Source of the DNA: Peptacetobacter hominis
GTDB lineage: Bacteria > Bacillota > Clostridia > Peptostreptococcales > Peptostreptococcaceae
Length of the DNA: 64,000 bases
Direction: 5' to 3'
NCBI RefSeq assembly: GCF_006861675.1
Contig: NZ_SGJB01000001.1
Location: forward strand, 186,001-250,000
Part shown: positions 17,157 to 27,612 of the stretch, in pieces
Layout of the letters: every line of letters starts with the position of its first letter
Position numbering within the stretch: the first letter of the stretch is position 1
The notes under the pieces: generated by a model
The model's database searches: none
The model's input: the letters and a program-made list of their open reading frames with translations, nothing else
Told to the model about the DNA's origin: nothing
Position numbers and translations under genes: made by a program

Positions 17157-17432
17157 ATATTTAAAGATTAAATGCTATGAAGAGAAGAGTAGATATTCTG
17201 TTCAGTTACAGAGAGCTGGTGTATGCTGTAAATCCGGTACTGATATTATATTGAAGAACATCTCGGAGCACCTGACCGAACAATTATATTTAGTAGGCTC
17301 AGGCGGATTGGAACCGATAAAGTCCAGGAAGCTGACAGGCTTCGTAGAGTGGCTGTATTTACAGCAATCAGGGTGGTACCGCGATAGATTATTATACCTT
17401 TCGTCCCTATTAGGGATGAAAGGTTTTTTTTA
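17157..17432 (+). promoter_or_regulatory. T-box riboswitch, Asn-specific, upstream of asnS
   Basis: Contains the stem I GA-motif (GAGAGCTGGTG), a specifier-loop AAC at 17257-17259 (Asn codon), and the T-box core AGGGTGGTACCGCG at 17370-17383. It ends in a terminator hairpin (ACCTTTCGTCCCTA / TTAGGGATGAAAGGT, then TTTTTTT). Uncharged tRNA-Asn should stabilise the antiterminator and turn asnS on. An open frame running through it is a by-product. Confidence 0.9.
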
Positions 17433-17520
17433 TTTTCAGTATGTGTTTTGATATCGACACTTCTGAAAAAATAAAGACTATATCTGAATTTAATCAGAAA
17501 ATATAAAACGGGAGGATAAT

Positions 17521-18918
17521 ATGCAGAAGGAATTTTTAGAAGTAAAAGACCTTTACAGAAACAAAGAAGAATATGCAGGTAAAACAGTAAAGGTAGCAGG
17601 ATGGATAAGAACATCAAGAATGTCAAAAAACTTTGGATTTATAGAACTTAATGACGGAAGTTTCTTTAAGAATATGCAGATAGTTCTTGATGAAAAACTT
17701 GATAATTTCAAAGAAATAGGAAAACTTCCTATATCATCATCAATACTTGTAGAAGGAGAACTTGTACTTACAGAGGGTTCAAAACAGCCTGTAGAAATAC
17801 ATGCTACAAATATAGTTGTAGAAGGAGAGTCAGATAGCTCATATCCTCTACAGAAAAAAAGACATACTATGGAATATCTTAGAACAATAGCTCACCTAAG
17901 ACCTAGAAGTAACACATTCTCAGCAGTATTCAGAGTAAGATCTCTTGCAGCATATGCTATACACAAGTTCTTCCAGGATAGAAACTTCGTATATGCACAT
18001 TCACCAATCATAACAGGAAGTGACTGCGAGGGTGCAGGAGAAATGTTCAGAATAACAACTCTAGATCTTGAAAACCCTCCAAAAACAGAGGACGGAAAGA
18101 TAGATTATTCTCAGGACTTCTTCGGTAAAGAAGCAAATCTTACAGTTTCTGGACAGCTTAACGCAGAGATAATGGCACTTGCATTCAGAAATGTATATAC
18201 ATTTGGACCAACATTCAGAGCAGAAAACTCTTATACAGGAAGACATGCATCTGAGTTCTGGATGATAGAGCCTGAGATAGTATTTGCAGACCTTGAAGAC
18301 AACATGGAACTTGCAGAAGACATGATAAAATACGTTATAAACTATGTAATGGAAAATGCTCCAGAAGAAATGCAGTTCTTCAATAATTTCATAGATAAAG
18401 GTCTTCTTGAAAGACTTAACAATGTTGTAAACTCAGATTTCATAAGAATAACATATACAAAAGCGGTTGAACTTCTTATAGAATCAGGACATAAGTTTGA
18501 ATACCCTGTTGAATGGGGATGCGACCTTCAGACAGAGCATGAGAGATATCTTACTGAAGAGATATACAAAGCTCCAGTATTCGTAACTGACTATCCAAAG
18601 GATATAAAAGCATTCTACATGAGAATGAATGAAGATGGAAAAACAGTAAGAGCCATGGACCTTCTTGTTCCAGGAGTAGGAGAAATAGTTGGTGGTTCTC
18701 AGAGAGAGGAAAGAGAGGATGTTCTTCTAGCCAGAATGGAAGAAATGGGACTTAATAAAGAAGATTACTGGTGGTATCTGGAACTTAGAAAATATGGAAC
18801 AGCTACTCACTCAGGATTTGGTCTTGGATTTGAAAGAATCATAATGTATATGACAGGTATGTCAAACATAAGAGACGTAATACCATTCCCAAGAACTCCT
18901 AAAAATGCTGAATTCTAA
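17521..18918 (+). CDS. asnS: Asparaginyl-tRNA synthetase
   Basis: Class II synthetase that charges tRNA-Asn. 465 aa, usual length. N-terminal OB-fold ([20 protein letters not shown]), motif 2 [15 protein letters not shown], motif 3 [12 protein letters not shown] and C-terminal VIPFPRTP all fit AsnRS rather than AspRS. RBS GGGAGG. Controlled by the Asn T-box directly upstream. All its Arg codons seem to be AGA and its Gln codons CAG, useful as a core-genome reference. Confidence 0.97.
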   Translation: MQKEFLEVKDLYRNKEEYAGKTVKVAGWIRTSRMSKNFGFIELNDGSFFKNMQIVLDEKLDNFKEIGKLPISSSILVEGELVLTEGSKQPVEIHATNIVVEGESDSSYPLQKKRHTMEYLRTIAHLRPRSNTFSAVFRVRSLAAYAIHKFFQDRNFVYAHSPIITGSDCEGAGEMFRITTLDLENPPKTEDGKIDYSQDFFGKEANLTVSGQLNAEIMALAFRNVYTFGPTFRAENSYTGRHASEFWMIEPEIVFADLEDNMELAEDMIKYVINYVMENAPEEMQFFNNFIDKGLLERLNNVVNSDFIRITYTKAVELLIESGHKFEYPVEWGCDLQTEHERYLTEEIYKAPVFVTDYPKDIKAFYMRMNEDGKTVRAMDLLVPGVGEIVGGSQREEREDVLLARMEEMGLNKEDYWWYLELRKYGTATHSGFGLGFERIIMYMTGMSNIRDVIPFPRTPKNAEF

Positions 18919-18937
18919 AAAATAATATAAAAAATAC

Positions 18938-18986
18938 ATCCCTCCAGGATTTGAGAATTTATTTTCTTGTATCCGGGGGGATTTTT
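18938..18986 (+). terminator. Terminator after asnS
   Basis: ATCCCTCCAGGAT pairs with ATCCGGGGGGAT across a 20-nt loop, then TTTTTA. Confidence 0.7.
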
Positions 18987-19064
18987 ATATATTTTTATTT
19001 CTTAAGTTTGAGTTAAGATTTGAGTGATAATATATCCATATCAAATAAAGAAGGAGACGATAAG

Positions 19065-20312
19065 ATGGACATAAATTATAAAGAAAAGTTTAATGAAAAA
19101 TTCGGCAGCAGGGTAGAATATTTTAAAAACTATGTAAGATTTGAAAAAAAAGAGGTTGCTGTAGCCGCGATTTCAGCAATTATCCTGGGAATTATAAGCA
19201 TAGGAATATATGGATATATGAGATTTTCCGGAGGCAATGAGGCTGTATTATCACCGCTTCAAATGATGTTCCTTGCAGTAGCCGGAAAAATAAAGGTAAA
19301 TGTAGTCGGGCAGTTAGATCTTTTCAGAAGTAATATAGATATGGGAATATTTATTGCTGTAGCCGCGAATTTTTTACTTCTAATGATCGTAAATCTGGCT
19401 GTATATAAAAGAAAATATATAAACTCATCGAGAGAAAATATAGCGGCGTCACTTAAAACCGGGTTATATTATGCATTAATAATGTCTATCATATCGGTAT
19501 TTTCAAAGTTAAAAGTAGAAACTGGTTCAGATATGATGTTTAGTTCTGTTTATATATCATTCGGTTATACATTTATATCAGTATTTGCAAATTCTTTTAT
19601 AATTGCAGTTCTGGCAACTATGGCTGCAAACTGGAAAAAGGAATTTAATGGAGAGAATGAATATATTGATATATTTACTGGTACGGTAAAATTTGTATTA
19701 TCAATTCTTGGAATAAGTGCTTTGATTGCACTTGTAATAATATTTTTAAAACCAGCTGTATTTGCAGGAAGTTCTGTATTAGGATATCCAAAAGTTGTCT
19801 CATTTGCTCAGATAGGTGCATATATTATAATGATAGCATCAGGAGGAAATATAGGTATATCTAATGGGAGTATATCAGCTTTAAATATATTTACTGGAAA
19901 CATAAACACTGATATGAGATTATTTTTAATGTTATCTGTTTCTGTAATCTGGATTATGTTAATTATAAAAGGAACAAAAATAAAAGATAAAAAGAGTGTT
20001 ATGGCCAATGCTGTAATATATGCGTTTATGATATCTATAATAGCGAGATTTGCATCTATAAATATGGATATAAGTGACATAGGTATTGATATAGGTATTA
20101 TAGAAACTCAGATGATATATAGTATAAGTCCAATATCTATGTTTATATGTTCGGCTATCATTTCATTTGTGATGATGTATATAGGTTATATGTTTTCAAA
20201 TCCAGATGAGGAAATAAATGAGAATGACAGAGCCTATGATAAAAAATGGAAAAAATATGATAACTCTGAAGAAACACATATATATGATGTGGAATATGAA
20301 GAGGTAAAATAA
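19065..20312 (+). CDS. Polytopic membrane protein, unknown function
   Basis: 415 aa from ATG 19065 (AAGGAG 8 nt upstream). A soluble charged N-terminus (about 30 residues), about nine hydrophobic segments between residues 35 and 380 (for example AAISAIILGIISIGIYGYM), and a highly charged C-terminal tail rich in Asp/Glu/Tyr (ETHIYDVEYEEVK). Gly/Ser-rich loops (GGNIGISNGSIS) are notable. No family recognised. Single-gene unit between two terminators. Confidence 0.6.
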   Translation: MDINYKEKFNEKFGSRVEYFKNYVRFEKKEVAVAAISAIILGIISIGIYGYMRFSGGNEAVLSPLQMMFLAVAGKIKVNVVGQLDLFRSNIDMGIFIAVAANFLLLMIVNLAVYKRKYINSSRENIAASLKTGLYYALIMSIISVFSKLKVETGSDMMFSSVYISFGYTFISVFANSFIIAVLATMAANWKKEFNGENEYIDIFTGTVKFVLSILGISALIALVIIFLKPAVFAGSSVLGYPKVVSFAQIGAYIIMIASGGNIGISNGSISALNIFTGNINTDMRLFLMLSVSVIWIMLIIKGTKIKDKKSVMANAVIYAFMISIIARFASINMDISDIGIDIGIIETQMIYSISPISMFICSAIISFVMMYIGYMFSNPDEEINENDRAYDKKWKKYDNSEETHIYDVEYEEVK

Positions 20313-20317
20313 TATAA

Positions 20318-20354
20318 AAAGCAGACTGGTGGAGAACTAAGTCTGCTTTCTTTA
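20318..20354 (+). terminator. Terminator after the membrane protein gene
   Basis: AAAGCAGACT/AGTCTGCTTT with a 12-nt loop, followed by CTTTAT. Confidence 0.7.
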
Positions 20355-20501
20355 TGATAAAGGTAGATATATGAAATAATTTTTTTTAAATTATATAGAA
20401 AATATTGAAATATAGTTTATAGAACTTGAAAATAATTTTCTTTAAATATATTTATAATATATTATTTACAAATAAAAGAAATATAAAATATAATAACTTT
20501 G

Positions 20502-20530
20502 TTGCAGAAAAAGTTTTTCAATGATATAAT
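20502..20530 (+). promoter_or_regulatory. Promoter of nanE
   Basis: -35 TTGCAG (20502-20507), 17-bp spacer, -10 TATAAT (20525-20530). It places the transcript start near 20537, which rules against the in-frame ATG at 20543 and supports ATG 20576. Confidence 0.7.
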
Positions 20531-20575
20531 TAACATATAAAAATGAAAAAAAATTTCAAAAAAGGAGCTGTTACA

Positions 20576-21241
20576 ATGTTTGATAAAATAAAAGGAAACC
20601 TTATAGTATCATGTCAGGCTCTTCCGGAAGAACCTTTACATAGTTCATTTGTAATGGGTAAGATGGCAAGTGCTGCAAAAGAGGGAGGAGCAAAGGCCAT
20701 AAGAGCTCAGGGAGTAGAGGATATTATAGAAATAAAAAAAGTTACAGGACTTCCTGTAATAGGGATAATAAAAAGAAATTATGATGATTCAGATATATAT
20801 ATAACTGCAACAAAAAAAGAAGTGGATGAACTTCTAGAAACTGGGTGCGAGATGATAGCACTTGATTGTACAGACAGAAAAAGACCAGGTAATGAAAGTC
20901 TTGAAGAACTTATAAAATACATAAAAGAAAATAATGTACTTGTTATGGCTGATATATCTACATATGAAGAGGCAGTAATAGCACAGAAATTTGGTGCTGA
21001 TTGTATATCGACAACACTTGTAGGTTATACTCCATATTCTGTCAAAAAAGAAGGTCCAGATTTTGAACTTATAGATAGGCTTGTAAATGATATGAAAATT
21101 CCAGTAATAGCAGAAGGAAAAATAAATACTCCTGAAGATCTTAGAGAGGTTTATAATCATGGTGTATATTCTGCAGTAGTTGGTTCTGCTATAACAAGAC
21201 CACAACTTATAACAGAAAAATTTGTAAATGCCATAAAATAA
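20576..21241 (+). CDS. nanE: N-acetylmannosamine-6-phosphate 2-epimerase
   Basis: Interconverts ManNAc-6-P and GlcNAc-6-P in sialic acid/ManNAc use. 221 aa from ATG 20576 (RBS AAAGGAG), the usual size. TIM barrel with LIVSCQALPEEPLHS at the start, ALDCTDRKRP, and PVIAEGKINTPED near the phosphate site. An RpiR regulator follows 13 nt later. No nanA, nanK or transporter is present nearby, so the role may be ManNAc use or recycling rather than full sialic acid breakdown. Confidence 0.88.
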   Translation: MFDKIKGNLIVSCQALPEEPLHSSFVMGKMASAAKEGGAKAIRAQGVEDIIEIKKVTGLPVIGIIKRNYDDSDIYITATKKEVDELLETGCEMIALDCTDRKRPGNESLEELIKYIKENNVLVMADISTYEEAVIAQKFGADCISTTLVGYTPYSVKKEGPDFELIDRLVNDMKIPVIAEGKINTPEDLREVYNHGVYSAVVGSAITRPQLITEKFVNAIK

Positions 21242-21254
21242 AAATTATAATAAA

Positions 21255-22115
21255 ATGGAAAAATCAAATATGAGTATACTTCATCAGCTTGAAGAGCCCG
21301 AATTTAAGGCGACGAAATCAGACAGAATATTAATGGAATACATAAAAAGTAATATAGAAGATGTATTTTATAAATCCATATCACAAATATCAAGAGAAAG
21401 CGGTATAGGTGAGGCTACTATAACAAGATTTTCTAAAAAAATGGGATTTAATGGACTGCAGGATTTTAAAGTAACACTTGCTCAGGAAATATCTAGTGCA
21501 AGAAATAGAAAGATAATAAATAAAAGTATTGAAAATGATGAACCAGTGTATGAAAGTATGAATAAAATATTAAGCTCTAATATAAGAACGCTTGAAAGAA
21601 CATGTGGCTCGATAGTTCCAGAAGATGTTGATAAAGCTTCTGATATGCTTATAAAAGCTAATAAGATATATTTTATAGGTGTTGGATATTCAGGAATAGC
21701 CGCAATTGATTCAAGTTATAAATTTATGAGAATAGGTTTTAACTGTATGGGAACAGGTAGTACTCACGATATGATAATGATGTCATCTCTTATGAATAAA
21801 GATGATGTTATTGTTGCTATATCACATTCAGGTGAAACAAAGGAAATAATAAAAGCAGTAGATATGGCAAAAAGAAACGGTGCTGGCATATTATCGATAA
21901 CAGAAAAAAAAGACTCGGAACTTAGAGAACTTTCCGATGTTAATTTTGGTTATATATCTGGAGAAAGTGTTCTTGAAACTGGCTCAATATCATCTAAACT
22001 GGCACAAATTTTTATAATGGATGTTATATATACTCAAGTTGTAAAAATAAAGGCTGAGAAAGTTGTAGAAATAAAAATAAAAACCACAGATGCAATTAAA
22101 TTATATAATGAATAA
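21255..22115 (+). CDS. RpiR-family transcription regulator (HTH + SIS)
   Basis: 286 aa. N-terminal HTH_6 domain (about 1-80; SQISRESGIGEATITRFSKK) and a C-terminal SIS phosphosugar-binding domain (about 125-265; IYFIGVGYSGIAA, ISHSGETKEII). Closely follows nanE with no strong RBS, so translation coupling is likely. Probably senses an amino-sugar phosphate and controls nanE; the target is inferred from position. The second ATG at 21270 is an alternative start. Confidence 0.82.
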   Translation: MEKSNMSILHQLEEPEFKATKSDRILMEYIKSNIEDVFYKSISQISRESGIGEATITRFSKKMGFNGLQDFKVTLAQEISSARNRKIINKSIENDEPVYESMNKILSSNIRTLERTCGSIVPEDVDKASDMLIKANKIYFIGVGYSGIAAIDSSYKFMRIGFNCMGTGSTHDMIMMSSLMNKDDVIVAISHSGETKEIIKAVDMAKRNGAGILSITEKKDSELRELSDVNFGYISGESVLETGSISSKLAQIFIMDVIYTQVVKIKAEKVVEIKIKTTDAIKLYNE

Positions 22116-22121
22116 AAAATT

Positions 22122-22150
22122 GGCTATCTCAAATTTCGGAGATAGCCTTT
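22122..22150 (+). terminator. Terminator after the RpiR gene
   Basis: GGCTATCTC/GAGATAGCC, 9 bp, then TTTAAAT. The T-run is short. Confidence 0.6.
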
Positions 22151-22249
22151 AAATATCTTAAGATAATATAAAAATCTAATTACTTTCATTGAAAAAATAA
22201 TTTTATTAAGTTAAACTATAATAATAGATTGATTCTGGAGGTAATATTG

Positions 22250-23137
22250 ATGAGAGAAAATAAAAGCTCTAAGATAAGAAAAAGAAAAAATAAAAAAGAG
22301 AGCAAATATGATACATTCAGTCTTACAATGGAGCTTAAAACACCTTTGATAACTGAAGAGGAATTAGAAAAAGAAAAAAAGGAAGCGGAAGCAAGAAAAA
22401 GAAAGATTGCCATGAAAAAAATAAAGAAGGTAGTTCTTGCGATACTTGTTCTGGTAATTCTTGCGGGAGGATTTTGGATATCTGATTCATATAAACCAGG
22501 TCAAAAGGCATTGGAAGCGTTGAAATCAGATGAAGAAGTTACAGTTATAGAAGGAAAAGTAACAGAGTTTATGCCAAATCAGAATAAATCAAACACAGGT
22601 ATAATAATATACCCAGGTGCGAAGGTAGAGGGAAATGCATATGCCACTCTTGCCAGAAAACTTGCTGAGAAAGGATATCCGGTGTATACAGTGGATATGC
22701 CATTTAATATAGCAATACTATCTTCAAAAAGTGCAGAAAATATAATAAACGAAAAAACAGATATAAAAAACTGGGTTATAGTTGGACATTCTCTTGGAGG
22801 AGTAGCTGCTACTACTGCAGCTGAGAATATAGATTCAATAAAAGGTTTGGTTTATCTTGCGTCATATCCTTCAAATGACAATATAAAGGACAATGGAGTA
22901 AAAGTTTTATCTATATCTGGAAGTAAAGATGGAGTTATAGATTTTAAAAAACTGGTTGATTCAGAGAAGTATCTTCCTAACGATACAGAGTATGTAGAGA
23001 TAGAAGGAGGAAATCATTGTCAGTTTGGAGACTATGGGCATCAAAAAGGAGATAATAAGGCTGTTATATCAGAAGAAGAACAACAAAATATAACAGTAGA
23101 TAGTATAGATTCGTTTATAAATAAAAATATGATATAA
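22250..23137 (+). CDS. Membrane-anchored alpha/beta hydrolase
   Basis: 295 aa from ATG 22250 (RBS TGGAGG). A very basic cytosolic start (KIRKRKNKKESK), one membrane helix VVLAILVLVILAGGFWI near residues 65-81, then an extracytoplasmic hydrolase domain. Nucleophile elbow GHSLGG; final His in EGGNHCQFGDYGH; acid likely Asp in SGSKDGVID. Resembles small carboxylesterase-like hydrolases (Abhydrolase_5). Substrate unknown. Single gene, with cutC next. Confidence 0.72.
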   Translation: MRENKSSKIRKRKNKKESKYDTFSLTMELKTPLITEEELEKEKKEAEARKRKIAMKKIKKVVLAILVLVILAGGFWISDSYKPGQKALEALKSDEEVTVIEGKVTEFMPNQNKSNTGIIIYPGAKVEGNAYATLARKLAEKGYPVYTVDMPFNIAILSSKSAENIINEKTDIKNWVIVGHSLGGVAATTAAENIDSIKGLVYLASYPSNDNIKDNGVKVLSISGSKDGVIDFKKLVDSEKYLPNDTEYVEIEGGNHCQFGDYGHQKGDNKAVISEEEQQNITVDSIDSFINKNMI

Positions 23138-23203
23138 TTATATTGATAATAATATTTAAAAATTAAAATGTATGTATTTAATATATCATATACGGAGGAA
23201 AAT

Positions 23204-23956
23204 ATGAAAAAGTATGTATTAGAATGTTGTGTTGATTCTGTTGAATCAGCTATAGAAGCTGAAAAAGGTGGGGCTGATAGAATAGAGCTTGCAGCTAACC
23301 TTATAATAGGTGGAACTTCTCCAAGTATGGAGCTTTACAGAGAAATAAGAAAACAGACAGACATAGATATATTTGTTCTTTTAAGACCTAGATTTGGAGA
23401 TTTTAATTATACTGAAAATGAATTCAAGATACTTAAATCAGAAATAGCGGCCTTTAGAGACGCGGGTGCTGATGGAGTAGTTATTGGATGTCTTAAAGAA
23501 GATGGAACACTTGATATGGAGAGAATGAAAGAGCTTGTAGATGAAGCCGGACATATGCATGTAAGCCTTCATAGAGCTTTCGATATGACAAGAGATCCGT
23601 TTGAATCGCTTGAACAGGCCAAACAGCTTGGAATAAAAACAATACTTACATCAGGACATAAAAATACTGCTCCTGAAGGGAAGGAACTTATAAAGGAACT
23701 TGTTGAAAAAGCCGGTGATGACATTGAAATTCTTGTAGGAAGCGGTGTTAATGCTGATGTCATAAGAGATTTTATGAAGGATACTGAGGCCACAGCATTC
23801 CATCTGTCAGGAAAGGTAACTCTTGAAAGTAAAATGGAGTATAGAAAAGAAGGTGTGAATATGGGGCTTCCTATGATGAGCGAATATGAAATAATTCAGA
23901 CAAGTGCTGACAAAATAAAACAGGCAAGAGATGTTATAGATGCAAACAGAAAATAG
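23204..23956 (+). CDS. cutC: CutC family protein
   Basis: 250 aa from ATG 23204 (RBS CGGAGG), the family length. TIM barrel with the typical opening LECCVDSVESAIEAEKGGAD, then RIELAANLIIGGTSPS, DGVVIGCLKEDG and HRAFDMTRDP. CutC has been linked to copper handling, but the biochemical activity is not settled, so the symbol names the family and not a proven copper function. Confidence 0.88.
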   Translation: MKKYVLECCVDSVESAIEAEKGGADRIELAANLIIGGTSPSMELYREIRKQTDIDIFVLLRPRFGDFNYTENEFKILKSEIAAFRDAGADGVVIGCLKEDGTLDMERMKELVDEAGHMHVSLHRAFDMTRDPFESLEQAKQLGIKTILTSGHKNTAPEGKELIKELVEKAGDDIEILVGSGVNADVIRDFMKDTEATAFHLSGKVTLESKMEYRKEGVNMGLPMMSEYEIIQTSADKIKQARDVIDANRK

Positions 23957-23966
23957 GATATATTAA

Positions 23967-24001
23967 AAAAGAGCCTGAGCTGTTTCAGGGCTCTTTTTTT
24001 T
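23967..24001 (+). terminator. Terminator after cutC
   Basis: AAAGAGCC-TGA pairs with TCA-GGGCTCTTT, followed by eight T. Confidence 0.75.
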
Positions 24002-24003
24002 AG

Positions 24004-25554
<1,551 letters not shown>

Positions 25555-25562
25555 AGTTAACT

Positions 25563-25597
25563 AGAGGGAGGCATTTATAATATGTCTCCTTTTTAAT
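25563..25597 (+). terminator. Terminator after glpK
   Basis: GGGAGGCAT pairs imperfectly with ATGTCTCC, followed by TTTTTA. Confidence 0.5.
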
Positions 25598-25634
25598 TTT
25601 TATAGTGTATGAATCTGAAATACCGCCATAATTA

Positions 25635-25686
25635 TTGACATAATATGGAAATAATAGTATTATTGTACTAATAAATCAATACAATA
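25635..25686 (+). promoter_or_regulatory. Promoter and operator of the GntR/ABC operon
   Basis: -35 TTGACA (25635-25640), 17-bp spacer, -10 TATTAT (25658-25663). An inverted repeat TATTGTA (25661-25667) / TACAATA (25680-25686) with a 12-nt centre overlaps the -10 and start point, the right place for autorepression by the GntR-family protein encoded next. Confidence 0.6.
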
Positions 25687-25724
25687 TACATAAGAATAAG
25701 CTAATTACTAGGAGGGAATCTATT

Positions 25725-26093
25725 ATGGCATGGAATTTTGATAATAACAGACCTCTTTATATACAACTTCTGGAAGTTCTAAAATTAAAAATTGTATCTG
25801 GTGAAATAAAACCAGGGGAAAAATTTCCAACAGTAAGAAATCTTGCAGAAGAAGCAGAGGTAAATCCAAATACAGTACAAAGAGCTCTATCAGAACTGGA
25901 AAAAGAAGAACTTATAGAGACTAGAAGGACTATAGGTAAATTTGTGACGGAGAATGCGGATAGAATAGAGTCTATAAAAGAAGAGCTTGCTGGAAAGGTT
26001 GTTGAAAAATTCATGATTAATCTTAAAGCAATCGGATATGATGAAAATCAGATACTTGAACTTATTAAAAACAGTATAAAGGAGGAACAGTGA
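25725..26093 (+). CDS. GntR-family regulator, YtrA type
   Basis: 122 aa. N-terminal winged HTH (PLYIQLLEVLKLKIVSGEIK; FPTVRNLAEEAEVNPNTVQR) and only about 45 further residues, the short helical C-terminus of the YtrA subfamily, which lacks a large effector domain. RBS AGGAGGG. Its stop overlaps the start of the ABC ATPase, as usual for YtrA-type regulators that control an ABC exporter. Cell-envelope antibiotics are the known inducers for relatives; here inferred only. Confidence 0.88.
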   Translation: MAWNFDNNRPLYIQLLEVLKLKIVSGEIKPGEKFPTVRNLAEEAEVNPNTVQRALSELEKEELIETRRTIGKFVTENADRIESIKEELAGKVVEKFMINLKAIGYDENQILELIKNSIKEEQ

Positions 26094-26794
26094 TGGATAG
26101 AAATATAATAGAAATAAAAAATCTTAAAAAAAGCTATGGAAATAAAGAAGCTTTAAAAGGTATAGATATAAATATACCAAGAGGGAAAATAGTTGGGCTA
26201 CTTGGGCCAAATGGAAGTGGGAAAAGTACTCTTATAAAAATAATAAATGGTCTTTTACAGCCAGATGGTGGAGAGGTTAATATAAATGGATTGAAACCAT
26301 CGATTGAAACGAAAAAAATAGTATCCTATCTGCCTGAAAGAACATATCTCAATGAATGGATGAAGGTAAAGGATATTCTCAAGTTTTTTTCGGATTTTTA
26401 TGATGATTTCAATATGGGAAAAGCTGTTGAAATGCTTGGAAATCTAAATATAGACCGGGAAGAAAAGTTAAAAAACCTATCAAAAGGGACAAAGGAAAAA
26501 GTACAGCTTATACTTGTAATGGCTAGAGAAGCAGAAGTTTATATACTGGATGAACCAATAGGAGGAGTTGATCCGGCAGGAAGAGCTTATATACTGAAGA
26601 CAATACTACAGAATTTTTCAGAAAACAGTACGCTTATAATAGCTACACATTTAATAAGTGAAATAGAAAATATATGTGATGAGGTTATTTTCCTTGCATA
26701 CGGTTCAGTAACGTTAAGTGGAAATGTTGATGAGATAAGAGAAGAAAAAGGAAAATCAATCGACTCAATTTTCAGGGAGGAATTCAGATGCTAG
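26093..26794 (+). CDS. ABC transporter ATPase
   Basis: 233 aa. Start ATG 26093 overlaps the TGA of the GntR gene by one base, with AAGGAGG 7-8 nt upstream. Walker A GPNGSGKST, signature LSKGTKEKVQ, Walker B VYILDEPIGGVD and switch ATHLISE are all present. Pairs with the permease that follows, which overlaps it by 7 nt. Typical of single-ATPase exporters found with YtrA regulators. Confidence 0.9.
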   Translation: MDRNIIEIKNLKKSYGNKEALKGIDINIPRGKIVGLLGPNGSGKSTLIKIINGLLQPDGGEVNINGLKPSIETKKIVSYLPERTYLNEWMKVKDILKFFSDFYDDFNMGKAVEMLGNLNIDREEKLKNLSKGTKEKVQLILVMAREAEVYILDEPIGGVDPAGRAYILKTILQNFSENSTLIIATHLISEIENICDEVIFLAYGSVTLSGNVDEIREEKGKSIDSIFREEFRC

Positions 26795-27564
26795 GTAAAT
26801 TATTAAAATATGAACTTAAATCTACAATGAGGACGTTTCTGCCTCTATATGCAGCAATCCTGGGGATGTCATTTATTATAGGTATGTTTGGGATATATGA
26901 TATGGCAGAGATAGGAAGCTTTGCAATAATCATATTTATATCGCTAATGGTTGCGCTTACTGTTGTAACTGTACTTATGATAATAAACAGATTCAATAGG
27001 AACCTCTTAAAGGATGAGGGATATCTTATGTTTACACTTCCTGTAAAAGTCGAGAGTCTGGTTTTATCAAAGGTGATTTCATCAATTATATATATAATTT
27101 TGAGCACAATTGTTGTTATGATAGCCTTCGTAATAATAATGCTGCTTAGTGGAGTTTTACCTCTGCTTAATGATGGTTTACGGAATTTATGGAGCTATTT
27201 AACAGCACAACTTATGAATTCAAAAGATATAGTAATGAACTTTGTGTTCTACTTTGTGGATATAATGTTTGGATATATAGTATTTATTCTTACAATATAT
27301 TTTTCTATATCTCTTGGGCAGCTTAGAATCTTCAGAAACAAAAGAACAATCGCAGCGGTTATAGGTTTTATGGTTATAAACTCAGCAAGGGCGTCTCTTA
27401 CATCTTTCATAATAAATTTACTTGGAGGAAATGCGGAAACATTTTCAATGAATATGTGGACAGAACCTGTAGGGATGGTTTCAATAGGTATGTCTGTTGT
27501 TGTATCGCTTATATTATTCTTTGGAACAGTATATATACTGAAAAACAAATTAAATCTTGAATAG
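26788..27564 (+). CDS. ABC transporter permease
   Basis: 258 aa with six hydrophobic segments (for example LPLYAAILGMSFIIGMFGI near 18-36 and VALTVVTVLMIINRF near 50-65). No large extracellular domain. Partner of the ATPase upstream, with overlapping genes. Likely exports or detoxifies a peptide/lipid-type compound; substrate not readable. Confidence 0.78.
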   Translation: MLGKLLKYELKSTMRTFLPLYAAILGMSFIIGMFGIYDMAEIGSFAIIIFISLMVALTVVTVLMIINRFNRNLLKDEGYLMFTLPVKVESLVLSKVISSIIYIILSTIVVMIAFVIIMLLSGVLPLLNDGLRNLWSYLTAQLMNSKDIVMNFVFYFVDIMFGYIVFILTIYFSISLGQLRIFRNKRTIAAVIGFMVINSARASLTSFIINLLGGNAETFSMNMWTEPVGMVSIGMSVVVSLILFFGTVYILKNKLNLE

Positions 27565-27568
27565 AATT

Positions 27569-27612
27569 AAAAAACAGGCTGTAGTTTAATCAATACTACA
27601 GCCTGTTTTTTA
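27569..27612. terminator. Bidirectional terminator, 15-bp perfect stem
   Basis: AAAACAGGCTGTAGT (27571-27585) and its exact complement 27595-27609, flanked by A-run and T-run. Shared by the ABC operon and the convergent radical SAM gene, whose stop codon lies at its edge. Confidence 0.85.

Noticed and set aside
17122-17451. 109-aa open frame upstream of asnS
   Set aside because: It lies inside the Asn T-box leader, whose specifier, T-box core and terminator explain the sequence.
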